DNA from: Pedococcus aerophilus
GTDB taxonomy: Bacteria; Actinomycetota; Actinomycetes; Actinomycetales; Dermatophilaceae
Reading direction: 5' to 3'
NCBI RefSeq assembly: GCF_039532215.1
Contig: NZ_BAAARN010000001.1
Location: 1,473,942-1,537,941, forward strand
DNA length: 64,000 nt
A model generated the notes under the pieces. The model did no database searches. It was not told the origin of the DNA and worked only from the letters and a program-made list of their open reading frames with translations. This document shows, piece by piece, positions 14,139 to 22,582 of the stretch. The first letter of the stretch is position 1. Each line of letters begins with the position of its first letter. Both the position numbers and the translations under genes were made by a program.

Positions 14139-15155
14139 ATGACCGACTCCCCCTCGCACCCCGCTCCCGAGTCGACGTCGCGTCCCGAGCCAGGCTCCAA
14201 CGCCGCGCCGGAGCCGGCCTCCCACCCGGCCCCCGACCCCTCCGACGCCCACGGCTCGGTCTACGACGGGCTGCTCGGTGGCGACCCGTCGCACTGGGCC
14301 TTCGGCACCGACTTCGAGGACCCGCTGGCCGGGGTCGACACGACCGTCCCCGACGGCGTCGACGCCCACGACCTCGGCACCTACTGCCTCATGCTCGCCG
14401 ACGACGCGCTCATCGCCTCGCAACGGCTCTCGCAGTGGACCAGCCGGGCGCCCGACCTCGAGGACGACATCGCGCTGTCCAACATCGCACTCGACCTCCT
14501 CGGCCAGGCCCGGCTGCTGCTCGCCCGGGCCGCGGCGGCCGACCCCTCGCTCGTGCCGGTCCTCCCCGACGGTTCCCCGGTGCCGCCCGAGGACGCCCTG
14601 GCGTTCTTCCGTGAGGCCGGGCAGTTCCGCAACGTGCGGCTCGTCGAGACCGACAACGGCGACTTCGCCGTGACCATCGTCAAGCTGCTCGTCTTCGCGA
14701 CCGCCCGGCTCGCGCTGCTGGAGCGACTGGCCTCCAGCCGGGACCACGTGCTGTCGGCTGTTGCGGCGAAGGGTGTCAAGGAGCTCACCTACACCCGCGA
14801 CTACGCGGGTCGCTGGTTCCTCACCCTGGCGCAGGGCACGCAGGAGTCGCGCCGTCGTCTCGACACCGCCCTCGCGCTCGTCTGGCCGTTCCAGGCCGAG
14901 CTGTTCGCGACGCACGAGGTCGAGGCCCGGGTCGCCGCGGCGGGGGTCGGGGTCGACCCCGCGACAACCGCTGACGACGTCGCCGTCGTGCTCGCCCAGG
15001 TCTTCGCCGTCAGCGGTGTCGACCAGCCGACCCAGGGAGCGCTCGCCGCGGTCCAGGGACGACAGGGCCGCGACGGGCTGCACACCGAGGCGCTCGGCCT
15101 GCTGCTGGCGGAGATGCAGGTGGTCGCGCGCGCCCACCCCAGCGGGAAGTGGTGA
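14139..15155 (+). CDS. paaC: phenylacetyl-CoA epoxidase subunit C
   Basis: 338 residues from ATG 14139. After a Pro/Ser-rich extension of about 35 residues, the ferritin-like core shows LMLADDALIASQRLS, DIALSNIALDLLGQARLL and ELTYTRDYAGRWFL, typical of PaaC, the non-catalytic partner of PaaA. A GTG at 14127 that overlaps the paaB stop is an alternative start. I prefer the ATG because GAGG lies 6-7 nt before it. Confidence 0.92.
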   Translation: MTDSPSHPAPESTSRPEPGSNAAPEPASHPAPDPSDAHGSVYDGLLGGDPSHWAFGTDFEDPLAGVDTTVPDGVDAHDLGTYCLMLADDALIASQRLSQWTSRAPDLEDDIALSNIALDLLGQARLLLARAAAADPSLVPVLPDGSPVPPEDALAFFREAGQFRNVRLVETDNGDFAVTIVKLLVFATARLALLERLASSRDHVLSAVAAKGVKELTYTRDYAGRWFLTLAQGTQESRRRLDTALALVWPFQAELFATHEVEARVAAAGVGVDPATTADDVAVVLAQVFAVSGVDQPTQGALAAVQGRQGRDGLHTEALGLLLAEMQVVARAHPSGKW

Positions 15156-15157
15156 CC

Positions 15158-15751
15158 ATGAGCTCGATCGGCCCGGCTCCCACCGCCACCTCCCCCCGGG
15201 TCGATGTGAACACGCCCGAGAATCACGGCGTTCTTACATCGACCGAGCGGGAGACGTTGCGGGAGAAGGCGATCGCCGTGGCGCGGACCGTCACCGACCC
15301 GGAGATGCCGATGCTGACCCTCGAGGACCTCGGTGTCCTGCGCGAGGTCGAGGTCGACGAGGCGGGTCAGGTCGTCGTCGCCATCACCCCGACCTACACC
15401 GGCTGCCCTGCCATGGCCGCGATGCGCGACGACCTCGTCCGCTCGCTGCAGGAGGCCGGACTGCCCGGAGCACGCGTGCGCGTCTCCCTCACCCCGGCGT
15501 GGTCGAGCGACTGGATCAGCGAGCGCGGCCGCCAGGCCCTGCGCGACCACGGCCTCTCGGCTCCCGGCCGGGTGCCAGCCCGCAGCGGTCCGGTCGCTCT
15601 GTCCCTCATGCCCACCCGTCGCGAGATCGACTGTCCCCGTTGTGGATCCGCGCAGACCGAGCTGACCTCGGAGTTCGGCCCCACCGCCTGCAAGGCGCTC
15701 TACCGCTGCACCAGCTGCTTCGAGCCCTTCGAGCACGTCAAGGAGATCTGA
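15158..15751 (+). CDS. paaD: PaaD, epoxidase maturation protein
   Basis: About 197 residues. The MIP18/DUF59 domain (TVTDPEMPMLTLEDLGVLR, TPTYTGCPAM) is followed by a C-terminal zinc-finger-like CPRCGS...CTSCFE segment, as in PaaD proteins that assist Fe-S/diiron assembly. The first about 30 codons are not conserved and include a strong palindrome (15199-15244) with rare codons, so the true start may be downstream (e.g. TTG near 15255 behind GGGAG). GTG 15152, overlapping the paaC stop, is another option. Confidence 0.85.
   Translation: MSSIGPAPTATSPRVDVNTPENHGVLTSTERETLREKAIAVARTVTDPEMPMLTLEDLGVLREVEVDEAGQVVVAITPTYTGCPAMAAMRDDLVRSLQEAGLPGARVRVSLTPAWSSDWISERGRQALRDHGLSAPGRVPARSGPVALSLMPTRREIDCPRCGSAQTELTSEFGPTACKALYRCTSCFEPFEHVKEI
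15199..15244. repeat. palindromic element in the paaD 5' region
   Basis: Perfect 9-bp arms GGTCGATGT (15199-15207) and ACATCGACC (15236-15244) enclose a second imperfect pair (gaacacgcc / ggcgttc). The stretch has aat, gtt, ctt and aca codons that neighbours avoid. Confidence 0.65.
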
Positions 15752-16852
15752 GTGACCTCGGCCGCCCCCTCGTTGCTGCTGAAGAAGCCTCGACGCCCTG
15801 CCCCCACGTTCCACACGTTGACCGTGCACTCGGTCGAGCAGCTCACGGACGACGCCGCCGCCGTCTCCTTCGACGTGCCCGACGAGCTCACCCGGGCCTA
15901 CGCGTTCGCCGCCGGCCAGTCACTCACCCTGCGCCGCCGCATCGACGGGGTCGAGCACCGACGCACCTACTCGATCTGCGCCACCGTCGGCGACCGCCCG
16001 CGCATCGGCGTCCGCGAGATCCCCGGCGGCCTGTTCTCCCAGTGGTTGCTGCACGAGCTGCGCCCCGGTGACGAGGTCGAGGTGCAGACGCCGCACGGGA
16101 CCTTCCGCGCCGACCCCGCCGAGGGCGGCCGCCACCTGTGCATCGCCGCGGGATCCGGCATCACCCCGATGCTGTCGATCGCGAGCACCGTCCTCGCCAA
16201 CCCCGAGGCGGAGGTGGCGCTCCTCTACGGCAACCGCACCACCGGCTCGGTGATGTTCGCCGAGGAGCTCGCCGACCTGAAGAACCGGCACGGCTCCCGC
16301 TTCCAGCTCGTGCACGTCCTGTCCCGCGAGCCCCGCGACGTCGAGCTGTTCTCGGGCCGCCTCGACGCCGACCGCCTGCGCCGGCTGTTCGAGGTGCTCG
16401 TGCCCGTCCACGACGTCGACCACGTCTGGCTCTGCGGTCCGCTCGCGATGATCCAGTCGGCCCGCGAGGTGCTCACCGAGCTCGACGTCCCCGCCGACAA
16501 GGTGCACTTCGAGCTGTTCTACGTCGACGAGCCGCCGCCCGAGCTGCACCGCGCCGACGCGGTCGTCGAGGGGGAGACGAGCGAAGTCACGGTGGTGCTC
16601 GACGGCCTGTCCTCGACGACGCCGATGTCCCGCGGCCAGTCGATCCTCGACTCCGCCCAGGCCACCCGCACCGACCTGCCCTTCGCCTGCAAGGGCGGCG
16701 TCTGCGGCACCTGTCGCGCGCTGGTCCGCGAGGGCGAGGTCGACATGCGCCGCAACTACGCGCTCGAGCAGCGCGAGGTCGAGCAGGGTTTCGTCCTCAC
16801 CTGCCAGACCCACCCCGTCAGCGACACGGTCACCGTCGACTTCGACGCCTGA
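15752..16852 (+). CDS. paaE: phenylacetyl-CoA epoxidase reductase subunit E
   Basis: 366 residues. FAD-binding ferredoxin-reductase domain (RTYSICA near residue 70; AGSGITPMLS NAD site) followed by a C-terminal plant-type 2Fe-2S ferredoxin (CKGGVCGTC, later C in VLTCQTHP). It carries electrons from NAD(P)H to the PaaABC diiron centre. GTG start at 15752 with an AAGGAG ribosome-binding site inside the end of paaD; the spacing from the paaD stop is zero. Confidence 0.95.
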   Translation: MTSAAPSLLLKKPRRPAPTFHTLTVHSVEQLTDDAAAVSFDVPDELTRAYAFAAGQSLTLRRRIDGVEHRRTYSICATVGDRPRIGVREIPGGLFSQWLLHELRPGDEVEVQTPHGTFRADPAEGGRHLCIAAGSGITPMLSIASTVLANPEAEVALLYGNRTTGSVMFAEELADLKNRHGSRFQLVHVLSREPRDVELFSGRLDADRLRRLFEVLVPVHDVDHVWLCGPLAMIQSAREVLTELDVPADKVHFELFYVDEPPPELHRADAVVEGETSEVTVVLDGLSSTTPMSRGQSILDSAQATRTDLPFACKGGVCGTCRALVREGEVDMRRNYALEQREVEQGFVLTCQTHPVSDTVTVDFDA

Positions 16853-16857
16853 CCCAC

Positions 16858-16884
16858 CGGAGCCACCCGCCGGGGCTGGCTCCG
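16858..16884 (+). repeat. hairpin between paaE and paaJ
   Basis: cggagcca / tggctccg, 8-bp perfect stem, loop 11 nt, just after the paaE stop. No U-run. It could damp transcription or protect the upstream mRNA end within the paa operon. Confidence 0.5.
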
Positions 16885-16920
16885 CGCCATACCGACGAGC
16901 ACCCTTGAAGGAGCACCACC

Positions 16921-18099
16921 GTGACCGAGGCCTTCCTCCTCGACGGAGCCCGGACCCCGATCGGCCGGTATGCCGGCGGGCTGGCCACCGTGCGCCCTGA
17001 CGACCTCGCGGCGCTCGTCGTCCGTGAGGCCGTCGAGCGCGCCGGTGTCGACCCCGAGCTCATCGACGAGGTCGTCCTCGGGGCGGCGAACCAGGCCGGT
17101 GAGGACAACCGCAACGTCGCCCGCATGGCGACCCTGCTCGCAGGGCTCCCGCAGTCGGTGCCCGGGTTCACCGTCAACCGGCTGTGCGCCTCGGGCCTCA
17201 CCGCGGTCGCCACAGCCCGCCAGATGGTCGCGTCGGGTGATGCCGACCTCGTCGTCGCGGGTGGCGTCGAGTCGATGACGCGGGCGCCGTGGGTCATGGA
17301 GAAGCCGAGCAAGGCGTTCGCGCGGCCGGGGGCGACGTTCGACACCTCGATCGGGTGGCGGTTCACCAACCCGCGGTTCGACGCCGACACCACGCTGTCG
17401 ATGCCGGAGACGGCCGAGCGGGTGGCCGAGCGCTGGGGGCTGACGCGTGAGGAGCTCGACGCGTTCGCGCTGCGGTCGCACCAGCGGGCGGTCGCGGCGA
17501 TCGAGGCCGGACGATTCGCCGACGAGATCGTGGCCGTCCCGGTGGGCGACGGCGAGTTCGCCGTGGACGAGGGGCCGAGGGCCGACACCTCGCTCGAGCG
17601 ACTCGCGAAGCTCCGTCCGGTCAACCACCCCGGAGGAATGGTGACCGCCGGCAACGCCAGCTCGCTCAACGACGGCGCGGCTGCTGTCGTCGTGGCCAGC
17701 GAGGCGTTCGTCACCCGCCACGGCCTCGAGCCGCGCGCACGGCTCGTCGCCTCCGCCAGCTCCGGGGTCGCGCCGGAGGTCATGGGCATCGGTCCGGTCC
17801 CAGCCACGCAGAAGGCACTCGACCGCGCGGGCTGGTCGATCGGCGACCTCGACGCCGTCGAGCTCAACGAGGCCTTCGCCTCGCAGTCGCTGGCCTGCAT
17901 CCGCGACCTCGGCCTCGACGAGGAGATCGTCAACGCCGACGGTGGCGCCATCGCCCTCGGCCACCCACTCGGCGCCTCAGGAACCCGCATCCTGCTGACG
18001 CTCGTGGGTCGCCTCGAGCGCGCGCAGGCCCGCCGCGGGCTCGCGACCCTGTGCGTCGGGGTCGGCCAGGGCGCGGCGCTGCTCGTGGAGAGGGTCTGA
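16921..18099 (+). CDS. paaJ: acyl-CoA thiolase (PaaJ-like)
   Basis: 392 residues. Nucleophile motif TVNRLCASGL (Cys near residue 87), NEAFASQ, GGAIALGHPLGASG and terminal CVGVGQG (second Cys) are all intact. In a paa operon the expected role is 3-oxoadipyl-CoA/2,3-dehydroadipyl-CoA thiolysis, giving succinyl-CoA and acetyl-CoA. Sequence alone cannot exclude a general acetyl-CoA acetyltransferase. GTG start with an AAGGAG ribosome-binding site 8 nt upstream. Confidence 0.88.
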   Translation: MTEAFLLDGARTPIGRYAGGLATVRPDDLAALVVREAVERAGVDPELIDEVVLGAANQAGEDNRNVARMATLLAGLPQSVPGFTVNRLCASGLTAVATARQMVASGDADLVVAGGVESMTRAPWVMEKPSKAFARPGATFDTSIGWRFTNPRFDADTTLSMPETAERVAERWGLTREELDAFALRSHQRAVAAIEAGRFADEIVAVPVGDGEFAVDEGPRADTSLERLAKLRPVNHPGGMVTAGNASSLNDGAAAVVVASEAFVTRHGLEPRARLVASASSGVAPEVMGIGPVPATQKALDRAGWSIGDLDAVELNEAFASQSLACIRDLGLDEEIVNADGGAIALGHPLGASGTRILLTLVGRLERAQARRGLATLCVGVGQGAALLVERV

Positions 18100-18101
18100 C
18101 G

Positions 18102-18959
18102 ATGAGCTCTGGGTCCTCGACGCTGCCCGCTGTCGTCGGCGTCTACGGAGGTGGCCGGATGGGTGCAGGAATCGCGCACGCGTTCCTCGTCTCCGGCTCA
18201 CGGGTCGTCGTCGTCGAGGGTGACGACGCGCTCGCCGAAGCCGCCCGTGGCCGGGTCGCCAGCAGCGTCGGGAAGGCCGCCGACCGTGGCGTCCTGATCG
18301 GCTCCCCCGAGGAGGTGCTGGGCGGGCTCACCGTGACCACCACCCCCACCGACCTCGCCGGCTGCGCCCTGGTCGTCGAGGCCGTCCCCGAGGACACCGC
18401 GCTCAAGCTCACCGTCCTCCGACAGGCCGAGCAGGCCGCGCCCGACGCCGTGCTGGCCACCAACACCAGCTCCCTGTCGGTCAGCGCGCTGGCTGCCGGG
18501 CTGGCCCGCCCAGACCAGTTCGTCGGGCTGCACTTCTTCAACCCCGTCCCGGCCAGCGATCTCGTCGAGGTCGTCGTCGGCGAGCAGACCGCTGCCTCGC
18601 TCGTCGATGACGCCCGTTGCTGGGTGTCGGCCCTGGGCAAGACCGCGATCACGGTGCAGGACTCACCGGGGTTCGCGAGCAGCCGCCTCGGTGTCGCCAT
18701 CGCGCTCGAGGCGATGCGGATGGTCCAGGAGGGGGTCGCGTCCGCGGAGGACATCGACACCGCCATGACGCTGGGCTACCGCCACCCGGTCGGACCGCTG
18801 CGGACGACCGACATCGTCGGCCTCGATGTGCGGCTCGCGATCGCCGAGCACCTCACCCGTGAGCTGGGCCCGAGGTTCGAGCCGCCGCAGGTCCTGCGCG
18901 ACAAGGTGGCAGCCGGGGAGCTCGGCCGCAAGACCGGCCGCGGCTTCTACGACTGGTGA
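18102..18959 (+). CDS. paaH: 3-hydroxyacyl-CoA dehydrogenase (PaaH-like)
   Basis: 285 residues. NAD-binding VVGVYGGGRMGAGIAH near the N-terminus, NTSSLSVSAL, LHFFNPVP (catalytic His) and DSPGF(A/V) motifs mark a 3-hydroxyacyl-CoA dehydrogenase. It probably oxidises 3-hydroxyadipyl-CoA in phenylacetate breakdown. It starts 2 nt after the thiolase stop. The last 13 bp overlap the 3' end of the convergent TetR gene. Confidence 0.88.
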   Translation: MSSGSSTLPAVVGVYGGGRMGAGIAHAFLVSGSRVVVVEGDDALAEAARGRVASSVGKAADRGVLIGSPEEVLGGLTVTTTPTDLAGCALVVEAVPEDTALKLTVLRQAEQAAPDAVLATNTSSLSVSALAAGLARPDQFVGLHFFNPVPASDLVEVVVGEQTAASLVDDARCWVSALGKTAITVQDSPGFASSRLGVAIALEAMRMVQEGVASAEDIDTAMTLGYRHPVGPLRTTDIVGLDVRLAIAEHLTRELGPRFEPPQVLRDKVAAGELGRKTGRGFYDW

Positions 18960-19582
18960 CCTGAGCTGCCCCGCCCGAGGGCCAGGCCGTCGAAGGCGAT
19001 CGTCGTGATGGCGTCGGAGAGCTGCCCGGCGTCGACCGCTCCCCCGGGCCGGTGCCACTCGACGAGGGAGTTCACCATGCCGAACAGCAGGCGGCTCACC
19101 AGCGCCGGCGGGACGTCCGAGCGCAGCGAGCCCTCCTCGACGGCCTCCCGCACCAGTGCCGCGAACCTCGCGTCGAGGTCACGTCGCCGACGCAGCGCCG
19201 CCACCTCGACCTCACTGTTGCCACGCACCCGCAGCAGCAGGGTCACCGCGGGCTGGTGGTCCACGAGGACGGCGACGCTGAGGCGCACGGCACGGCGCAG
19301 GCGGTCGTAGGCCGTGGCGCCGGGCACCTCCCGGCTCGCCTCGTCGAGGACCTCGGTGAGCCCGTCGAGCGCCTCGTCGAGGGCTTGGGAGAGCAGGTGC
19401 GTCTTGCTCGGGACGTGGTGGTAGATCGCGGACTTGCTGAACCCGAGCTCACGGGCCAGGTCGCCCATGCTCGTGCCGTCGTAGCCCTGCTCGTTGAACA
19501 GGTCGATGGCTCGGCGCAGCACCGTCTCCTGGTCGTACCCGGGTCTCCCTCTGCGGGGAGCCCCGGCTGCTGCGTCAGTCAC
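18947..19582 (-). CDS. paaR: TetR family regulator, probable PaaR
   Basis: 211 residues. The N-terminal HTH (about residues 12-60) includes FNEQGYDGTSMGDLARELGFSKSA and IYHHVPSKTHLL, typical of the PaaR/KstR2-like branch. Convergent with paaH, overlapping it by 13 bp. The palindrome at 12798-12819 is the likely target, with phenylacetyl-CoA as probable inducer (family knowledge). GTG start at 19582; GAGTGT lies 6 nt upstream, so the mRNA could be leaderless. Confidence 0.82.
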   Translation of the reverse strand: MTDAAAGAPRRGRPGYDQETVLRRAIDLFNEQGYDGTSMGDLARELGFSKSAIYHHVPSKTHLLSQALDEALDGLTEVLDEASREVPGATAYDRLRRAVRLSVAVLVDHQPAVTLLLRVRGNSEVEVAALRRRRDLDARFAALVREAVEEGSLRSDVPPALVSRLLFGMVNSLVEWHRPGGAVDAGQLSDAITTIAFDGLALGRGSSGHQS

Positions 19583-19646
19583 GCGGCCACACTCTCACAG
19601 CGGGCCTCCCCCTCGTGGGGACGTCGTCGCCCTCGACCGTGAGGCG

Positions 19647-20897
19647 TCAACCGAGGACACGGTCGAGGAAGGGACCGCCGAACTTCCTCCCCGGGTCGTG
19701 GGCGTCGCGCAGCCGCTGGAAGTCGTCCCACCGCGGGTACAGCGGAGCCAGCTCGTCAGCGGACGCCGCGAAGCACTTGCCCCAGTGCGGCCGTGCGCCG
19801 AGCGGGAGGAGAGCCGCCTCGATGTCCGGGAGGACGGCATGCACGCCCGCCTCGTCGAGCTCCCAGGTGAAGTGGAACCCCACCACGTCCACGTCGTGGG
19901 ATCCGCTGAGCCACAACGGGTCTGACGCCACGGTGCGGATCTCGGCGTTCTGCATCACCGACGCGAACACCGGCTGCAACCGCCGCAGCTCTGCAAGGGC
20001 GGCGAGCGCGTGGTGACGCGGCACGAGGTACTCGCTCTGCAGCTCCGCCCCTCGGCTCGGGGTGAACTCGAGGCGGAAGTGCGGGAGCCGTTCGAGCCAC
20101 GGGCCGGGTTCCCCGGTCTGGTCGGTCACCGACTCGGTGGGCGCACCGTCGAGCATGTGCATGACCCGGGTCGCGCGGGGTGCGCCGAAGAAGTCGGGAG
20201 TCGAGTCCGCGCCGCGGCTCTTGCACCACACCTGGCGCACCCCCGTGTCGTCGAACCGCGTGAACAGGCTGACGCTGTCGGCCGCTCCCGTGATCGCGTC
20301 GAGGTCGGACTCCAGCACCGACCACGGCAGACCCGTGAACACGTCCTGCCGCACGGCATACGTCGGCTCGACGTCCAGCGTGACGCGGGTGACGACGCCG
20401 AGAGCACCGAGGGCGACGACGCACCCCTCGAAACCCTCGTCACCACGCCGGACCTGCACGAGCGACCCGTCGGCCGCCACCAGCTCGAGCCCGGCGACCG
20501 CCGCCGACAGCGAGCCGGTCCGGTCCCCCGACCCGTGCGTGCCCGTGGCCACGGCACCGGCCACGCTGATGTGCGGCAGTGAGGCGAGGGACGCGAGCGC
20601 CCACCCCTGCCGCTCCAGCTCGGCCGCGACGAGCCCGTATGACGCCCCGCCGGGGACCGTGGCGGTCCTCGCACCTGCGTCGACCTCCACCGCCCCCGGG
20701 GTGGACGGGTCCTCGAGCGCCGCCGTGGACACGAGGACGCCCTCGGTGTCGGCGAGCCCGGTGAAGGAGTGCCGCGAGCCCAGCGCCCGGACGCGGTCGG
20801 CACCGGCGACAAGCGCCTGGAGGTCGGGGACGGACCGGGGCGCCACGAGGCGGGCCGCGGCATACGTGTGGTTCCCGGCCCAGTTGCGTTCGACCAT
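19647..20897 (-). CDS. FAD-dependent VAO-type oxidase (D-arabinono-1,4-lactone/alditol oxidase family)
   Basis: 416 residues. N-terminal PP-loop FAD domain with ALGSRHSF (the histidine is the usual covalent FAD site) and VAGAVATGTHGSG; the C-terminal ALO cap ends with PHWGKCF and YPRWDDF. It oxidises a polyol or sugar lactone using O2; the substrate is not readable. ATG start 6 nt after CAGACT, so probably leaderless. It is divergent from the SRPBCC gene with only 63 bp between starts. A paralogue lies at 57826-59169. Confidence 0.85.
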   Translation of the reverse strand: MVERNWAGNHTYAAARLVAPRSVPDLQALVAGADRVRALGSRHSFTGLADTEGVLVSTAALEDPSTPGAVEVDAGARTATVPGGASYGLVAAELERQGWALASLASLPHISVAGAVATGTHGSGDRTGSLSAAVAGLELVAADGSLVQVRRGDEGFEGCVVALGALGVVTRVTLDVEPTYAVRQDVFTGLPWSVLESDLDAITGAADSVSLFTRFDDTGVRQVWCKSRGADSTPDFFGAPRATRVMHMLDGAPTESVTDQTGEPGPWLERLPHFRLEFTPSRGAELQSEYLVPRHHALAALAELRRLQPVFASVMQNAEIRTVASDPLWLSGSHDVDVVGFHFTWELDEAGVHAVLPDIEAALLPLGARPHWGKCFAASADELAPLYPRWDDFQRLRDAHDPGRKFGGPFLDRVLG

Positions 20898-20903
20898 GCG
20901 GTC

Positions 20904-20909
20904 AGTCTG
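20904..20909 (-). promoter_or_regulatory. leaderless -10 (CAGACT) of the oxidase
   Basis: On the minus strand CAGACT ends 6 nt before ATG 20897. The same hexamer and spacing occur at 20949-20954 (plus) and 41797-41802 (minus). Confidence 0.5.
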
Positions 20910-20948
20910 CCCCTCGGGCCCCGGGGCGCGACGCGAGGACCCATGCAG

Positions 20949-20954
20949 CAGACT
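20949..20954 (+). promoter_or_regulatory. leaderless -10 (CAGACT) of the SRPBCC gene
   Basis: CAGACT followed by 6 nt and ATG 20961, back-to-back with the matching element of the divergent oxidase gene. Confidence 0.5.
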
Positions 20955-20960
20955 CGGGCC

Positions 20961-21425
20961 ATGACGGTCTTCTCGGCTTCCAAGCGCTCCACGGCCGTCG
21001 TGCCCTTCACCCGCGAGGACGTCTGGTCGGTCCTCAGCGACGCCGGGCTCGTCGCGAAGCTGACGCCGATGGTGCGCTCGATCGAGGACCAGGGCGGCAC
21101 CTGGCTGTGGAAGCTCGCCCCCATCGAGGTGCTCGGCAAGAGCATCGGCCTGTCCTTCACCGAGCGCATGGACCTGCGGCCGACCGAGCGGATCGAGTTC
21201 ACCCACACGCCGAAGGGCGAGGAACGGGCCGGGGTCGAGGGGACCTACACGCTGACCGACCAGGCGCAGGGCACGCACCTCGCGATCGACCTCGGGGTGC
21301 ACGTCGACCTGCCGTTCCCCAAGATCGCCAAGCCCGCGGTGCAGACCACCATGCAGGGGGTCATCGCGGCGATGGGGGCGGGGTTCGCGCACAACCTCGA
21401 CCGCCACCTGAAGTCGCGGCGCTGA
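20961..21425 (+). CDS. SRPBCC (START-like) family protein
   Basis: 154 residues. One START/Bet v 1-like fold: beta strand FSASKRSTAVVPF, helix EDVWSVLSD, long beta sheet, C-terminal helix. Such proteins bind hydrophobic ligands; no catalytic residue can be assigned. ATG 20961 is chosen because CAGACT lies 6 nt upstream. ATG 20943 behind GAGGA is an alternative adding six residues. Convergent with the SDR gene. Confidence 0.75.
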   Translation: MTVFSASKRSTAVVPFTREDVWSVLSDAGLVAKLTPMVRSIEDQGGTWLWKLAPIEVLGKSIGLSFTERMDLRPTERIEFTHTPKGEERAGVEGTYTLTDQAQGTHLAIDLGVHVDLPFPKIAKPAVQTTMQGVIAAMGAGFAHNLDRHLKSRR

Positions 21426-21470
21426 GGTCCCGGCGCCAGCCGACCGGTGAGGTCCCACCACTGAGGGCGC

Positions 21471-22532
21471 TCAGCTGGAAGGGGGCGGCCCCAGCAGGAG
21501 GCCGCGCCAGCCACCGTGCCGGTGGTGGACGGGACGCCCGTCGCTGCGCGAGACCTGCCCGCCGGCCCAGTCCGCATCCGAGCCCAGCGGGCCCATGACG
21601 TCGCGGTCGGCGTCGGCGACCCCGTCACCGGGCACGTGCAGCGCACGCTCGAGGGCCCGCCCCACGGGGACCAGCCGATGACCGGACGGGAGCAGGTCGC
21701 GGCGGAAGTCGTCCTCGCGGCAGACCATGTCGTGGTGCAGGCTCTCGACGAGCGTCTGCACCGTCGTCGCCGGGGCGGCGGTCAGCACCGGGGCCAGGCG
21801 CGAGACCAGCGCGGTCGGCAGCAGCGGCACGCTGACCTGGACGCGCGTGAGGCCGGCGAGCTTCGCGTAGCGCCGCAGCAACGCGGCATACGCGAGGGGC
21901 TCCCCGCTGCCCACGTCGTAGGCGCGGCTGCGCGCGGGGGCATCGAGGGCGCCGACCAGGGCGGCCACGACGTCGGTCACCGCGATCGGCTCGACGCGGC
22001 TGGTCCGCATCCACGTGGGGAGCACCTGGACGGGGAGCCGTTCGCTGATCTGGCGCATCACCTCGAACGACGTCGAGCCGCTGCCGACGACCATCGCGGC
22101 CCGCAGGGCGATGGTCGGCACACCGGAGTCGGTGAGGACGTCCTCGACCTCGAGCCGGGAGCGCAGGTGCGGCGACAGGTCGGCGTCGGGAAGGTCCGGC
22201 ACGAGACCGCCGAGGTAGACGATCCGGCCCACCCCGGCCCGGACGGCGGCGTGCGCGGCGTTGTAGGCACCCTCGCGGTCCGTGGTGGCGAAGTCGTCAC
22301 CGCCGAGGCCGTGGATCAGGTAGAAGAGGGCCTGCGCGTCGGCGAAGGCGGCCCGTGCGGAACCCCGGTCGAGGACGTCCATCTCCACGACCCGCACCCG
22401 GTCGGCCCACCAGAACCGTTGCGCCGAGGACGCCTTCGTGAACGTCGCCGTGACGTCGTGCCCGTCGCCGAGCAGGGCCGGCACGAGCCGGCTGCCGATG
22501 TAGCCCCCCGCTCCGGTGACGACGACGCGCAC
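21471..22532 (-). CDS. NmrA/SDR-type NAD(P)H-binding protein
   Basis: 353 residues. Rossmann start VVVTGAGGYIGSRLVPAL, then LFYLIHGLGGDDF and IVYLGGLVPD, matching the N-terminal half of the SDR-TspO fusion at 11293 region by region. It lacks a TspO domain; the C-terminal about 60 residues are polar and weakly structured. GTG start 22532 has GGAGG 5 nt upstream. Substrate unknown. Confidence 0.78.
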   Translation of the reverse strand: MRVVVTGAGGYIGSRLVPALLGDGHDVTATFTKASSAQRFWWADRVRVVEMDVLDRGSARAAFADAQALFYLIHGLGGDDFATTDREGAYNAAHAAVRAGVGRIVYLGGLVPDLPDADLSPHLRSRLEVEDVLTDSGVPTIALRAAMVVGSGSTSFEVMRQISERLPVQVLPTWMRTSRVEPIAVTDVVAALVGALDAPARSRAYDVGSGEPLAYAALLRRYAKLAGLTRVQVSVPLLPTALVSRLAPVLTAAPATTVQTLVESLHHDMVCREDDFRRDLLPSGHRLVPVGRALERALHVPGDGVADADRDVMGPLGSDADWAGGQVSRSDGRPVHHRHGGWRGLLLGPPPSS

Positions 22533-22576
22533 GAGGACCTCCAGACCGGATGGCACCGGCGGTGCCCACTCCTGCG

Positions 22577-22582
22577 AACCTA
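22577..22582 (-). promoter_or_regulatory. possible -10 (TAGGTT) for the SDR gene
   Basis: TAGGTT on the minus strand, overlapping the TAG stop of the upstream gene; it would give a 5' leader of about 38 nt carrying the GGAGG site. Confidence 0.35.
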
